Shown here one piece after another: positions 24,619 through 33,104 of a DNA stretch of 64,000 bases (position 1 is the first letter of the stretch; each line of letters begins with the position of its first letter). Both the position numbers and the translations under genes were made by a program. The notes below the pieces were generated by a model, which saw only the letters and a list, made by a program, of their open reading frames with translations, did no database searches and was not told where the DNA came from. The stretch is from positions 2,903,474 through 2,967,473 of the forward strand of contig NZ_BMHD01000001.1 in NCBI RefSeq assembly GCF_014640535.1, given 5' to 3'. Source of the DNA: Cnuibacter physcomitrellae. Its GTDB lineage: Bacteria > Actinomycetota > Actinomycetes > Actinomycetales > Microbacteriaceae.

Positions 24619-25946
24619 ACCGCGAGGTTCTCGCGGAGCGTGCGTCCCGGATAGGCCGGGGCGAGGGCACCCCGTCGCCGCAGCTCGGGCACGAGCAGCT
24701 CGGAGAGGTCGGCGAACCCGCGCGGCGCCGCGAGCGGGCTCGAGAACATGTAGCCCCCGCGCCCGCCGATCGCGGCGAAGTCCTCCTCGAGCAGGTCCGC
24801 CACCTGTTCTGCGCTGCCGCAGAGGGTGTGGTCGAGTCCTGTCGCGTGCCGCCATCCGTGCTCGAACAGCTCGTCCCTGGTGAGCACGGCATCCGAGCCC
24901 AGCTCGGCGACGAGGGCGCCGACGAACCCGCCCTGAGCGCCCTGCCCGGCTCGGACGGCCTCGACCAGCTCGCCGGCGGTGAACCGGAACGGGAGCGTCG
25001 CGAAGTCGAAGCCCACGTTGTGCGAGAGGAAGGCGCCCACCGCCTCCGGATCCCAGAAGGCGGCGACCTCGTCCCGGAGCTCGGCCGCCTCGCGGGAGGT
25101 GCGGGCGACGATCGCCTGGGTGGCCCAGAGGATCCCGACCGTCGAGGCATCGCGTCCCGCCCGCTCGAGCGCGGCATCGAGAGCCGCGCGGTGCCGGCGC
25201 TTCCCCTCGAGGCCGCCGAAGCCGAACACCAGCTCGACGAACTCGGCGGAGGTCTCGATGCCCTTGGGCGAGTTGCCCGCCTGCACGAGCAGTGGACTGC
25301 CCTGCGGGCTCGGCATGCTCGAGAGCGGCCCCTTGACGCGGAAATGCGTGCCGACGTGGTCGATCGGATGGATCAGCGCCGGGTCCGCGAAGCGGCCCGT
25401 CGCCCGGTCGGCGATGATCGCCTCCGCGGGCACGGAGGCCCAGAGCGCGCGGCACACCCGCATGAACTCGCCCAGGCGGTCGTAGCGCTCGTCGTGGTCC
25501 ATCCGCTCGGCGAAGCCGTAGTTCGCCGCATCCGCCCCGCGCGCGGAGGCGACCACGTTGAAGGCGATCCGCCCGCCCGTGACGTGATCGAGCGAGTTGA
25601 GCAGCCGCGCCACCGTGAAGGGGTGGTGGTAGGTGGACGAGTAGGTGAGCCCGAAGCCGATCCGCGAGGTCACCGCCGCCATCGAGGCCACCATCGGACC
25701 CATGTCCTGGCGCGGCCACTGGATGCCCCACTCGAGCGCCGCGTCCATCGAGCCGCGCCAGGTGTCGGGGATGCCGCTGCCGTCGCCGAAGAACAGCATG
25801 CCGACACCCGCGCGCTCGGCGGTGCGGGCTATCTCCTGATAGATCCGGACGTCGGGGAACGGGGCGCCCACCCAGGACCCGGGCAGCGCCCACCGACCCT
25901 CCGTGTGGGCGAAGGAGAGGTCGAAAGCGGTGTGCATCCCGCTCAT
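24615..25946 (-). CDS. NtaA/SnaA/DszA-type FMNH2-dependent monooxygenase
   Basis: A 443-residue bacterial luciferase-like monooxygenase of the NtaA/DszA group. Characteristic pieces are LSFAHTEGRWALPGSW at the N-terminus, FGLTYSSTYHHPFTVAR, LDHVTGGRIAFNVVASA and MDHDERYDRLGEFMRV. These enzymes use reduced FMN delivered by a separate reductase to oxidise compounds such as nitrilotriacetate, sulfones or alkyl sulfides. No reductase gene is near, so it must be supplied from elsewhere. It overlaps the neighbouring genes by 4 bases at each end. Confidence 0.88.
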   Translation of the reverse strand: MSGMHTAFDLSFAHTEGRWALPGSWVGAPFPDVRIYQEIARTAERAGVGMLFFGDGSGIPDTWRGSMDAALEWGIQWPRQDMGPMVASMAAVTSRIGFGLTYSSTYHHPFTVARLLNSLDHVTGGRIAFNVVASARGADAANYGFAERMDHDERYDRLGEFMRVCRALWASVPAEAIIADRATGRFADPALIHPIDHVGTHFRVKGPLSSMPSPQGSPLLVQAGNSPKGIETSAEFVELVFGFGGLEGKRRHRAALDAALERAGRDASTVGILWATQAIVARTSREAAELRDEVAAFWDPEAVGAFLSHNVGFDFATLPFRFTAGELVEAVRAGQGAQGGFVGALVAELGSDAVLTRDELFEHGWRHATGLDHTLCGSAEQVADLLEEDFAAIGGRGGYMFSSPLAAPRGFADLSELLVPELRRRGALAPAYPGRTLRENLAV

Positions 25947-26602
25947 CGGGCCACCTCCGATCGCTCCCAGAGCTCGGTCAGCGCCGAGGCCGGCATCACC
26001 TCGGCGGCGTTGAGCGCGAGGGTCTCGAGGGCCGACCGGTGCAGCTCGGCGGTGTACGCCGCGGTCGCGTCGCCGACCACCACGGCCGGCAGGTCGTGCT
26101 GCGCGGCGTCGAAGGCGGTGGCGAGGATGCAGCACTCCGTCGTGAGACCGGCGATCGCGACCCAGCCCGCGCCCAGCGCATCCAGCGTGGCGGCCAGCTC
26201 CGTCCCGGCGAAGCCGCTGTAGAAGCGCTTCCGGATGCGGGCCTCCCCGGGAGCGGGGGAGAGTCGCCACCACTCGGCGCCCGGTGAGCCGACGACGCAC
26301 GGGAACCCGTCGGTGGGGGCGTCCGGTGACCCGGTCTGGAGCCAGGCGCTCGAGCGCCAGGGATGCGCCGGGTCGTAGGCCAGCTCGATCCAGACCACGG
26401 CGACACCCGACCGGCGAGCGTCCTCGACGAGCGCCGCGGTCGTGGTCACCGCCGCGTCGACCGCGGCCAGGCCCTCCGCCGAGACGCCCCAGCCGGCCAG
26501 CGTGTCCGGATCGGCGAAGTCGCGCTGCACGTCGACGACGAGGAGCGCAGGACGTCCGGCGTCGACGAGCGCCGATCGTCGCGACTCGGCGAGCGCGTTC
26601 AC
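25943..26602 (-). CDS. Isochorismatase-family hydrolase (RutB/N-carbamoylsarcosine amidase type)
   Basis: A 219-residue cysteine hydrolase with the full triad: Asp24 in LVVDVQRDF, Lys125 in RKRFYSGF and Cys157 in GLTTECCIL. The family includes RutB, which hydrolyses the ureidoacrylate product of the RutA monooxygenase in uracil breakdown, and other amidases. It directly follows a RutA-like gene and overlaps it by 4 bases (GTGA), so an amide or carbamate made by that oxygenase is the likely substrate. The GTG start is set by this overlap. Functional identity with RutB is not proven. Confidence 0.85.
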   Translation of the reverse strand: MNALAESRRSALVDAGRPALLVVDVQRDFADPDTLAGWGVSAEGLAAVDAAVTTTAALVEDARRSGVAVVWIELAYDPAHPWRSSAWLQTGSPDAPTDGFPCVVGSPGAEWWRLSPAPGEARIRKRFYSGFAGTELAATLDALGAGWVAIAGLTTECCILATAFDAAQHDLPAVVVGDATAAYTAELHRSALETLALNAAEVMPASALTELWERSEVAR

Positions 26603-27681
26603 GCGGTCACCCCGTCGAGCCGACGCAGGGCGGGCAGCACCGCCTCGCCGAAGAGCGGCATGTCGGCGAGGTAGTCGGGGAAGATCAGCATCAGCCCGTC
26701 GAGGTCGGCGGTCTCGACGACGGTCGCGATGTGGTCGGCCACCCGCTCGGGCGATCCGGTCACGTAGACCGTCTGGAAGGCCTGCTCCCCGTCCGCGCCC
26801 TCCGCCCAGGCCAGGGCGCGCTCCTCCGGCATGCCCCAGGAGCGCCGCATGTTCGCCAGCGCGACGCGGTCGAGACCGCGCCCGTACTCCTCGGCGCGGC
26901 GAGCGGCCTCGGCATCGGTCTTGCCGAGCACGACGGTCAGCATCGAGTAGGTGCGGACGGTGCGTCCGGCCGCGGCCCCGCGCTCGTGCACGTCCTGCGA
27001 CGAGGCGCGCATGTCCTCGAGGGTGTCGGCGCCGAGGAACGCGCCGTCGGCGTACTGCGCCTGGTAGGCGCGGCCGGCGGCCGACGTCCCGGCGCTGATG
27101 ATCTCGGGCAGCGGCGTCGGATGCGGGCGGGACTGGCAGTCCGTGAGGGTGAAGAACTCGCCGGCGTGTGTGACTGAGTCCTCCGTCCACAGCCGCCGGA
27201 CGAGGTCGGTCCACTCCGCCGTCATCCGGTAGCGCTCCTCCTTCGTCATCGACGCGTCCCAGATGCCCATCTGCTCGAACTCGTCGGCGTAGGAGCCGTT
27301 CACCACGTTCATCCCGGCCCGGCCGCCGCTGATCTGCTGGAGCGTCGTGAAGACCTTGGCCGCGAAGGCGGGGTTCTGCATGTTCGCGTGGATGGTGGCC
27401 CACACCTTCACACGCTCCGTGGCCTCGGCGATGCCCGCCATCATGGTCATCGACTCGATGGTCGCGCCCCAGTGGTCGGTCTCGCCCCCGAAGCCCCGCC
27501 ACTTCGACATCGCCATCACGAAGTCGAGACCGATGTCCTCGGCGAGTCGGGCGATCCGCTTGTTGTGGTCGTAGTCCGCGGGCGGATACGGCGCCGTCGT
27601 CGAGATGAGCCAGCCGCCCGCGGCATTGGGCAGGAAGACCCCGTACTCGCGGGCTCCGCGGTCGGGTCGGTCGGTCGTCAT
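26599..27681 (-). CDS. RutA-like pyrimidine-oxygenase-family flavin monooxygenase
   Basis: A 360-residue luciferase-like monooxygenase that resembles RutA more than other members: GVFLPNAAGGWLIST near the start, KWRGFGGETDHWGATIESMT (RGFGG motif), QISGGRAGMNVVNGS, EFEQMGIWD, FFTLTDC and IISAGTSAAGRAY. RutA opens the uracil ring with flavin peroxide. It is first in the five-gene operon to 22664 and has a GGAGGA ribosome site. Other rut genes (rutC-F) are missing, so the substrate may be a different heterocycle. Start codon ATG at 27681 gives a typical length. Confidence 0.87.
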   Translation of the reverse strand: MTTDRPDRGAREYGVFLPNAAGGWLISTTAPYPPADYDHNKRIARLAEDIGLDFVMAMSKWRGFGGETDHWGATIESMTMMAGIAEATERVKVWATIHANMQNPAFAAKVFTTLQQISGGRAGMNVVNGSYADEFEQMGIWDASMTKEERYRMTAEWTDLVRRLWTEDSVTHAGEFFTLTDCQSRPHPTPLPEIISAGTSAAGRAYQAQYADGAFLGADTLEDMRASSQDVHERGAAAGRTVRTYSMLTVVLGKTDAEAARRAEEYGRGLDRVALANMRRSWGMPEERALAWAEGADGEQAFQTVYVTGSPERVADHIATVVETADLDGLMLIFPDYLADMPLFGEAVLPALRRLDGVTA

Positions 27682-27801
27682 GGTGGTCCTCCGATCAGGG
27701 CGCGCCGGCACCACGCCGACGGCCGGGACGGAGAGCGTGCGACACGAACCGACGGTGGTGTCGCGGAGGTCCTATCCGTCACCGATGCTAGCCATCGCCC
27801 G
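27682..27801. promoter_or_regulatory. Intergenic region ahead of the RutA-like operon
   Basis: 120 bases holding the presumed promoter of the minus-strand operon. CGAT-flanked GCTAGC near 27785-27799 is an imperfect palindrome, and TTACGG occurs near 27801. No TAAAACG operator like those at 29144 and 34161 is found here. Confidence 0.35.
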
Positions 27802-28257
27802 TTACGGGCGGGTTACGTCCGCCGCGCCCGCCGGGGCGGGGCAGCCGGCGCGGAGCTCGCGGAGATCGCCGCCGTCCGCGACGACGAAGACCGTGACGCC
27901 GAGGTCGGCCGCGGCGGAGGGCAGCCACCCCCGGCCCTCGAGGAACGAGGCGACGGTCGCGCTCACGCACAGCACGGGGCGAGCCCCGACGGCGACGCAG
28001 CGGCACACCCAGACCAGCTTGAAGAGGTCGGCCGCGACCTTGTTCCGGAGCGCCGACCGGACGGCGCCGCCGTTCAGGACGAACTGCACGACGACGGTCC
28101 TCTCCGGGTCGGCGCCCTCCACCTCGACCGAGGTGCCGTCGCCGGTGGCGAGCCGGGTCGACCTCAGCTCGACCCCGAGCATCCGCCCGAGCGCCGCCGC
28201 GGCGACGGCCTCGGGACTGTCGGGGCCGAAGCGCTCGATGGGGGTCGAGGTGATCAG
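27802..28257 (-). CDS. Hypothetical protein, CTG start likely
   Basis: A protein of about 151 residues that I do not recognise. Features: IERFGPDSPEAVAAAALGRM near the start (shown in full up to 20), VVVQFVLNGGAVRSALRNK, KLVWVCRCVAVG, SFLEGRGWLPSAAADLGVTV. The coding frame extends upstream of the first ATG (28182) to CTG at 28255-28257, which has GGAG at 28264-28267 with 6-base spacing; the extension is protein-like. The gene follows the SDR stop by 16 bases and is probably co-transcribed. If CTG is not used, it begins at 28182. Confidence 0.55.
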   Translation of the reverse strand: MITSTPIERFGPDSPEAVAAAALGRMLGVELRSTRLATGDGTSVEVEGADPERTVVVQFVLNGGAVRSALRNKVAADLFKLVWVCRCVAVGARPVLCVSATVASFLEGRGWLPSAAADLGVTVFVVADGGDLRELRAGCPAPAGAADVTRP

Positions 28258-28273
28258 GGCTCGCTCCGTCCGG

Positions 28274-29035
28274 TCAGTGCATGATCATGCCACCGGTGAC
28301 GTTGACCGCCTGTCCGGTGAGGTAGGCGCCGTCGTCGGAGGCGAGGAACAGGGCGAGCCCGGCGACGTCATCCGGCGTGCCGAGCCTGCCGAGCGGGGAG
28401 TAGCTCGACCACAGGTCGACCTGCTCCTGGGTGCGGGTCGCGGCGCCCATCTCGGTGAGCACGTACCCGGGGCAGAGCGCGTTGGCTCGGATGCGGTGCT
28501 CGCCCAGCTCGAGGGCGGTCACGCGGGTGAGGGCGATGACGGCGGACTTCGACGCCGCGTACGCGACCTGTCCTGCCCCGCCGGCCTTGCCCGCCATCGA
28601 CGCGAGGTTGACGATCGCCCCGCCGTCGCCGGCCTCGATCATGGCCTGCGCAGCGACCTGGGTGGTCAGGAGCATCGAGCGGGAGTTGACGGCCAAGACC
28701 TCGTCCCACTGCTCCGGCGTGGTCTCCATCACCGAGCCGAACCGCAGGATCCCCGCGTTGTTCACGAGCACGTCGATGCCGCCGAGCGTCTCGATCGCCT
28801 CGGTCATGGCGGCTCGGGCGCTCGCGACGTCGGTGAGGTCCGCTTCGACGAAGCGCGCCCCGATCGCGGCGGCGTGGGCTGCCCCGGGGTCGCGCAGGAG
28901 GTCGAGCACGACGACGTCGGCTCCCTCCGCGGCGAACCGCTCCGCGATGCGCGCGCCGATGCCTCGGGCGGCGCCCGTGACGACGACCCTCCGTCCCCCG
29001 AACCGCCTGGTGACCACCTCGTCGCTCGTGTCCAC
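28274..29035 (-). CDS. SDR-family oxidoreductase
   Basis: A 253-residue classical short-chain dehydrogenase. It has the NAD(P) loop TGAARGIG at 20-27, NNAG at 92-95 and the catalytic Ser146, Tyr159 and Lys163 (YAASK). The acidic Asp45 after the second strand (VVVLDLL) suggests NAD preference. The GTG start follows GGAGGGAGG. It is divergent from the ABC-importer operon, and their shared control region has operator-like sites at 29128-29155. It probably oxidises an alcohol intermediate of the block's pathway. Confidence 0.88.
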   Translation of the reverse strand: MDTSDEVVTRRFGGRRVVVTGAARGIGARIAERFAAEGADVVVLDLLRDPGAAHAAAIGARFVEADLTDVASARAAMTEAIETLGGIDVLVNNAGILRFGSVMETTPEQWDEVLAVNSRSMLLTTQVAAQAMIEAGDGGAIVNLASMAGKAGGAGQVAYAASKSAVIALTRVTALELGEHRIRANALCPGYVLTEMGAATRTQEQVDLWSSYSPLGRLGTPDDVAGLALFLASDDGAYLTGQAVNVTGGMIMH

Positions 29036-29127
29036 GGGCCTCCCTCCGCCAGCAGGGGCGGTCGCTCGACCGCCCGCGGCACCAGGATGTCAGCGCGGGA
29101 AGCGGTGGCGCGGCGCATCCGCCAACC

Positions 29128-29143
29128 TTTTACACGGCCGTAA
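29128..29143 (-). promoter_or_regulatory. Shared 16-bp motif TTACGGCYGTGTAAAA
   Basis: On the minus strand the sequence reads TTACGGCCGTGTAAAA. The same motif with one change is at 34150-34165 on the plus strand. It points toward the SDR gene. Confidence 0.55.
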
Positions 29144-29155
29144 TAAAACGATTTA
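29144..29155. promoter_or_regulatory. LacI-type operator candidate TAAAACGATTTA
   Basis: An imperfect 12-bp palindrome with CG centre, as LacI-family operators have. It lies just upstream of the -10 candidate TAGTGT at 29177-29182, at the expected -35 position of the ABC operon. A perfect version, TAAAACGTTTTA, is at 34161-34172. Confidence 0.6.
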
Positions 29156-29279
29156 GATCGAGGTCTCCGGCGTTGCTAGTGTTCCGGTCACACGCTGACT
29201 CGCAGCACCATCCGGGTACGCAGGCTCCACCACTCCACACCAGTCAGCCGGACTCCCGGCGCCTCTTGGAAGGTTCAGC

Positions 29280-30392
29280 ATGTCTCCTGCTCCGCGCTCC
29301 ACGAAGAGATCCGTCCTCGCTCTCACCGCCGCCTCGGCGGCCGCACTCCTCCTGCTCGCCGGCTGCTCCAGCTCGTCGGCCGACACGCCTCCCGCGACCG
29401 CCGGCGGCAGCGACCTCATCAGCGCCGAGCGCTGCGCCGAGAACCAGGCCGCGGGTCCGATCACGTTCCTCACCTCCTTCGGCTTCGTCGCGTCGGCGGG
29501 ACTCCTGGACGTCGTCACCGCCGCGGACAAGGGCTTCTTCAAGGATCTCTGCCTCGACGTCACGCTCGAGCCGGGCTCCAACAACACCCAGCTCGTCAGC
29601 GCCGGCACCGCCCAGTTCGCCGGCGTCGGCAGCCCGTCCGACGTGCTCGTCGCGATCGACAACGGCGCCGACGTCTCCGGCATCGCCACCTACGGCAACA
29701 CGGTCGCGATCACGCTGATGACGATGGCGGACGGCGACGTGAAGTCGCTGTCCGACCTCGCCGGGAAGACCGTCGGCTACAAGGGCGCCATCCCGCCGCA
29801 GATCTCCGCGATGATCGCCGAGGAGGGCGTCGACCCCACGAGCATCAACTGGGTCAACGTGGGCTACGACCCCACGATCCTGCCGCAGGGCCAGGTGCAG
29901 GCGCTCACCGGGTACAAGTCGAACGAGCCGCTCGCGCTGAAGGCCCAGGGCTACGACGTCAAGGAATGGGACCCGGCGGACTACGGCGTGAAGTCGGCGT
30001 TCAACACCCAGATCGTCAACAACACCTTCGCGGAGGAGCACCCGACGGCCGTGGAGGACTTCCTCCGAGCCAGCCTCCACGCCTACGACTGGATCAACGA
30101 GTCGGACGCGAACCTCGACGAGGCGCTCGGGTACGCCGAGAAGCGGTCCGAGTCCGGGTTCGACAAGGAGGCGAGCCTCGCCCGCTGGCAGACCGAGGTG
30201 TCGCTCATCGACGAGAGCCAGCCGGCCGACCTGCCGATCGGCGGCGAGAACGCTGCGCAGTGGCAGCCCGAGGCCGACATGCTGCTCGAGTACGGCCTGA
30301 TCAAGCAGAAGGCCGACGTCGACGCGGCCATCGACGACAGCTTCGTCCAGAAGATCTACGACGGGAACGACCTCATCTGGCCGGCTCCGTGA
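29280..30392 (+). CDS. ABC transporter substrate-binding lipoprotein (NMT1/taurine type)
   Basis: A 370-residue lipoprotein: signal peptide with lipobox LAGC at 26-29, then an NMT1/THI5-like binding protein (TFLTSFGFVASAGLLDVV, AADKGFFKDLCLDVTLEPG, VGSPSDVLVAIDNGADV, LAGKTVGYKGA). The family binds taurine, sulfonates, nitrate or pyrimidine precursors. Its start has a TTGGAAGG site. It is first in an operon 29280-33092 that continues with a dehydrogenase, an ATPase and a permease. It probably delivers the substrate for the monooxygenases of this block. Confidence 0.87.
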   Translation: MSPAPRSTKRSVLALTAASAAALLLLAGCSSSSADTPPATAGGSDLISAERCAENQAAGPITFLTSFGFVASAGLLDVVTAADKGFFKDLCLDVTLEPGSNNTQLVSAGTAQFAGVGSPSDVLVAIDNGADVSGIATYGNTVAITLMTMADGDVKSLSDLAGKTVGYKGAIPPQISAMIAEEGVDPTSINWVNVGYDPTILPQGQVQALTGYKSNEPLALKAQGYDVKEWDPADYGVKSAFNTQIVNNTFAEEHPTAVEDFLRASLHAYDWINESDANLDEALGYAEKRSESGFDKEASLARWQTEVSLIDESQPADLPIGGENAAQWQPEADMLLEYGLIKQKADVDAAIDDSFVQKIYDGNDLIWPAP

Positions 30393-31483
30393 TCGCCTGG
30401 GTCCAGACCGGCTTCGGCGGACCGGAGGTGCGGCGGCTGATCGAGGTCGCCGCACCCTCCCCGGCCGCCGACGAGGTGGTCGTGCGCGTCCTCGCGGTCG
30501 CGCTCAACCGGCTCGACGTGCTCCAGCGCCACGAGCCCGTGGTGGCGGGCATGGCGGTGCCGCACGTGGCGGGGATGGACCTCGTGGGCGAGGTGGTCTC
30601 CGCCGGCTCGGCGGAGGGCGAGGCGCTCGTCGGCTCCGTGGTGCTCGTCGATCCCGTGGTGAGCTGCGGGCGGTGCGAGCTGTGCCTCGCCGACACCCCC
30701 ACCTACTGCGCCAGGTTCCAGACCATCGGCTCGACCCGCGACGGCGGGATGGCGGAGTCCGTCGTCGTGCCGGCTCGCAACTGCACGGTCGTCCGGGTGG
30801 CGCCCGACGACACGGAGCGGCTCACCGAGCTCGCCGCCGTGCCGGTGGCCAGCGTGACGGCCTGGCGCGGTCTGCTGAGCGCGGGGCGGCTGCAGGCGGG
30901 CGAGACCGTCGTCATCCCGGGCGCGGGGTCGGGACTCGGCGCGGCGGGCGTCCAGATCGCCCTGCGGAAGGGCGCCGAGGTGTTCACGCTCGTGTCCGGC
31001 GAGCGGAAGCGGCGCCTCGCCGAGGCGAGCGGGGCGCAGCACGTCATCGACCGGACGGCGACGCCGGACTGGGTCGCCGAGGTGCAGGCCCTGACCGACG
31101 GGCGCGGCGTCGACCTCGTGTGGGACCACGTGGGCGGGCGGTTCCTCGGACAGGCCCTCCGCGCCACGCGTGCGGGTGGTCGTGTGGTGCTCTCGGGCAC
31201 CACCGACGGGCTCGACACCCAGCTCCACCTGCCCGACCTCTATCAACCGGGACGCAGCATCATCGGGCACGGCAGCTACGGCCGCGCCGACATGGCCGCC
31301 GCCATGGCCGCGTTCTCCGACGGCGAGCTCTCCGTGGTGATCGACAGCGTGTGGCCGTTCGACCGGCTGCCCGAGGCCGAGGCCAAGCTCGAGTCGAACG
31401 ACTTCTTCGGGAAGATCGTCGTGCTCGGGCCCACCGTCCGCACCGAGACCGGTGCCTCCGACGACAGGAAGCGAGCAGCATGA
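30389..31483 (+). CDS. Zinc-dependent alcohol dehydrogenase (MDR family)
   Basis: A 364-residue medium-chain dehydrogenase. The four structural-zinc cysteines Cys93, Cys96, Cys99 and Cys107 are present (SCGRCELCLADTPTYC), and the nucleotide loop is GAGSGLGAAG. The position of the usual catalytic-zinc Cys (near residue 40) is occupied by Asn/Arg (ALNRLDVLQR), as in quinone-reductase-like members, so catalytic zinc may be missing. It sits between the binding protein and ATPase genes with 4-base overlaps, so its job is tied to the transported compound. Confidence 0.83.
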   Translation: MIAWVQTGFGGPEVRRLIEVAAPSPAADEVVVRVLAVALNRLDVLQRHEPVVAGMAVPHVAGMDLVGEVVSAGSAEGEALVGSVVLVDPVVSCGRCELCLADTPTYCARFQTIGSTRDGGMAESVVVPARNCTVVRVAPDDTERLTELAAVPVASVTAWRGLLSAGRLQAGETVVIPGAGSGLGAAGVQIALRKGAEVFTLVSGERKRRLAEASGAQHVIDRTATPDWVAEVQALTDGRGVDLVWDHVGGRFLGQALRATRAGGRVVLSGTTDGLDTQLHLPDLYQPGRSIIGHGSYGRADMAAAMAAFSDGELSVVIDSVWPFDRLPEAEAKLESNDFFGKIVVLGPTVRTETGASDDRKRAA

Positions 31484-32301
31484 CCGAGACCATGGCCCCG
31501 GCCACCGCGACGTCGACCATCGAGTTGACCGGCGTCGGCCGCACCTACACGCGCGGGAAGAAGACCGTGCAGGCGCTCACCGGCGTCGACCTCACCATCC
31601 GGCAGGGCGAGTTCATCACGCTCTTCGGCCCCTCGGGATGCGGCAAGTCGACGCTCCTGCGGCTGATCGCCGGCCTCGACACCCAGACCACCGGCGATAT
31701 CTCGGTCTTCGGGACGACGCCGAAGCAGGCGTCCGGACGCAAGGACATCGCGTGGATCCCGCAGTCCTCGGCGCTCCTGCCGTGGCTCGACATCAAGCGG
31801 AACGCGTCGCTGTCCTCGGTGATCAACAAGCGGGCCGACCGCAGCGGGGCCACGACACGGAAGCCCGAGGACGCCGTCGACATCCTCAACGAGATCGGGC
31901 TCGCGGACTTCCTCGAGTCGCGTCCGGAGCAGCTCTCCGGCGGCATGAGGCAGCGCGCCTCCATCGCCCGCGGCTTCGCGCAGGGGGCGCCGCTGATGCT
32001 CATGGACGAGCCGTTCTCGGCGCTCGACGAGCTCACCCGCGACACCCTCCGCCTGCGTCTGCTGGAGCTGTGGGACCGCCACAAGAAGACCATCGTCTTC
32101 GTCACCCACTCCGCTCAGGAGGCCGTGCTGCTCTCCGACCGGGTCGTGGTGATGAGCCCGCGGCCCGGGCGCATCCGCCAGGTCGTCGACATCGACTTCC
32201 CCCGGCCGCGGTCGTGGGAGCTGGTGGAGACCCCGGAGTTCGTGGCCAAGGTAGCCGAGGTGAAGCAGATCCTCTGGAGCGCATGGGAGGGCGACGAATG
32301 A
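31480..32301 (+). CDS. ABC transporter ATP-binding protein (nitrate/sulfonate/taurine type)
   Basis: A 273-residue ATPase with Walker A GPSGCGKST at 50-58, Q-loop PQSSALLPW, signature LSGGMRQRASIAR, Walker B LMLMDEPFSALDE and the switch His in VFVTHSAQEA. It is the SsuB/TauB type that powers the importer with the permease encoded directly after it. Its ends overlap both neighbours by 4 bases. Confidence 0.92.
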   Translation: MTETMAPATATSTIELTGVGRTYTRGKKTVQALTGVDLTIRQGEFITLFGPSGCGKSTLLRLIAGLDTQTTGDISVFGTTPKQASGRKDIAWIPQSSALLPWLDIKRNASLSSVINKRADRSGATTRKPEDAVDILNEIGLADFLESRPEQLSGGMRQRASIARGFAQGAPLMLMDEPFSALDELTRDTLRLRLLELWDRHKKTIVFVTHSAQEAVLLSDRVVVMSPRPGRIRQVVDIDFPRPRSWELVETPEFVAKVAEVKQILWSAWEGDE

Positions 32302-33092
32302 TCGGCGTCGATGCACTGACCACGATGCGGCGCGGGCGCCGCCGGATGTCGTCGAGGACGAGCGGGGTGGTGCTCTCCATCGTGGCGCCGCTCGTGCTCT
32401 TCGTGCTGCTCGCGGTGCTCTGGCAGTGGGCTGCAGCCACCTTCAAGAGCGTGCTCCCGCCCATCCAGGACATCGTGATGGACATCGCGGACCGACCCGA
32501 CTTCTACCTCACGAACCTCGGGGTGACGGTCGAGGCGGCGCTGCTGGGCTTCGCCATCGGCGTCGGCGCGGCGCTGCTGCTGGGTGCCGCGATCGTGCAC
32601 TTCACGTTCCTGCGCTCGGCGATCATGCCCGTCGCCCTGCTGCTGAACGTCACCCCGATCGTCGCCATCGCCCCGGCGCTCGTGGTCGCCTTCGGCTTCA
32701 ACCAGATCCCGCACATCATCGTGGCGGCGCTCAGCGCGTTCTTCCCCACCCTGATCAACTCGATCACCGGGCTCCGGGCGATCGACCCGCAGGCGCTCGA
32801 GGTGTTCGACGCGATGGCCGCGAACCGGCGGGAGATCTTCTTCCGGCTCCGGGTGCCGGCGAGCCTGCCGTTCCTGTTCGCCGGGGCGCGGCTGTCGGTG
32901 ACGGCGGCCATGGTCGGTGCCGTCGTGTCGGAGTTCACCGGGTCCAGCAAGGGGATCGGGGCGGTCATCGTGATGGCCACGACCTACCTCAACCTGCCGC
33001 AGATGTGGGCCGCGATCTTCTTCTCGGCGATCACCACGCTCATCCTGCTCGGCCTGGTCGGCCTCGCCGAGCGGCTCATCGTGCGCTGGTAG
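32298..33092 (+). CDS. ABC transporter permease (SsuC/TauC type)
   Basis: A 264-residue membrane protein with about six transmembrane helices and the EAA-loop motif DAMAANRREIFFRLRVPASL (20 residues), which contacts the ATPase. It follows the SsuC/TauC/ThiX pattern. It overlaps the ATPase gene by 4 bases and ends 12 bases before the LacI regulator. Confidence 0.9.
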   Translation: MIGVDALTTMRRGRRRMSSRTSGVVLSIVAPLVLFVLLAVLWQWAAATFKSVLPPIQDIVMDIADRPDFYLTNLGVTVEAALLGFAIGVGAALLLGAAIVHFTFLRSAIMPVALLLNVTPIVAIAPALVVAFGFNQIPHIIVAALSAFFPTLINSITGLRAIDPQALEVFDAMAANRREIFFRLRVPASLPFLFAGARLSVTAAMVGAVVSEFTGSSKGIGAVIVMATTYLNLPQMWAAIFFSAITTLILLGLVGLAERLIVRW

Positions 33093-33104
33093 CCTGAGCC
33101 CACG

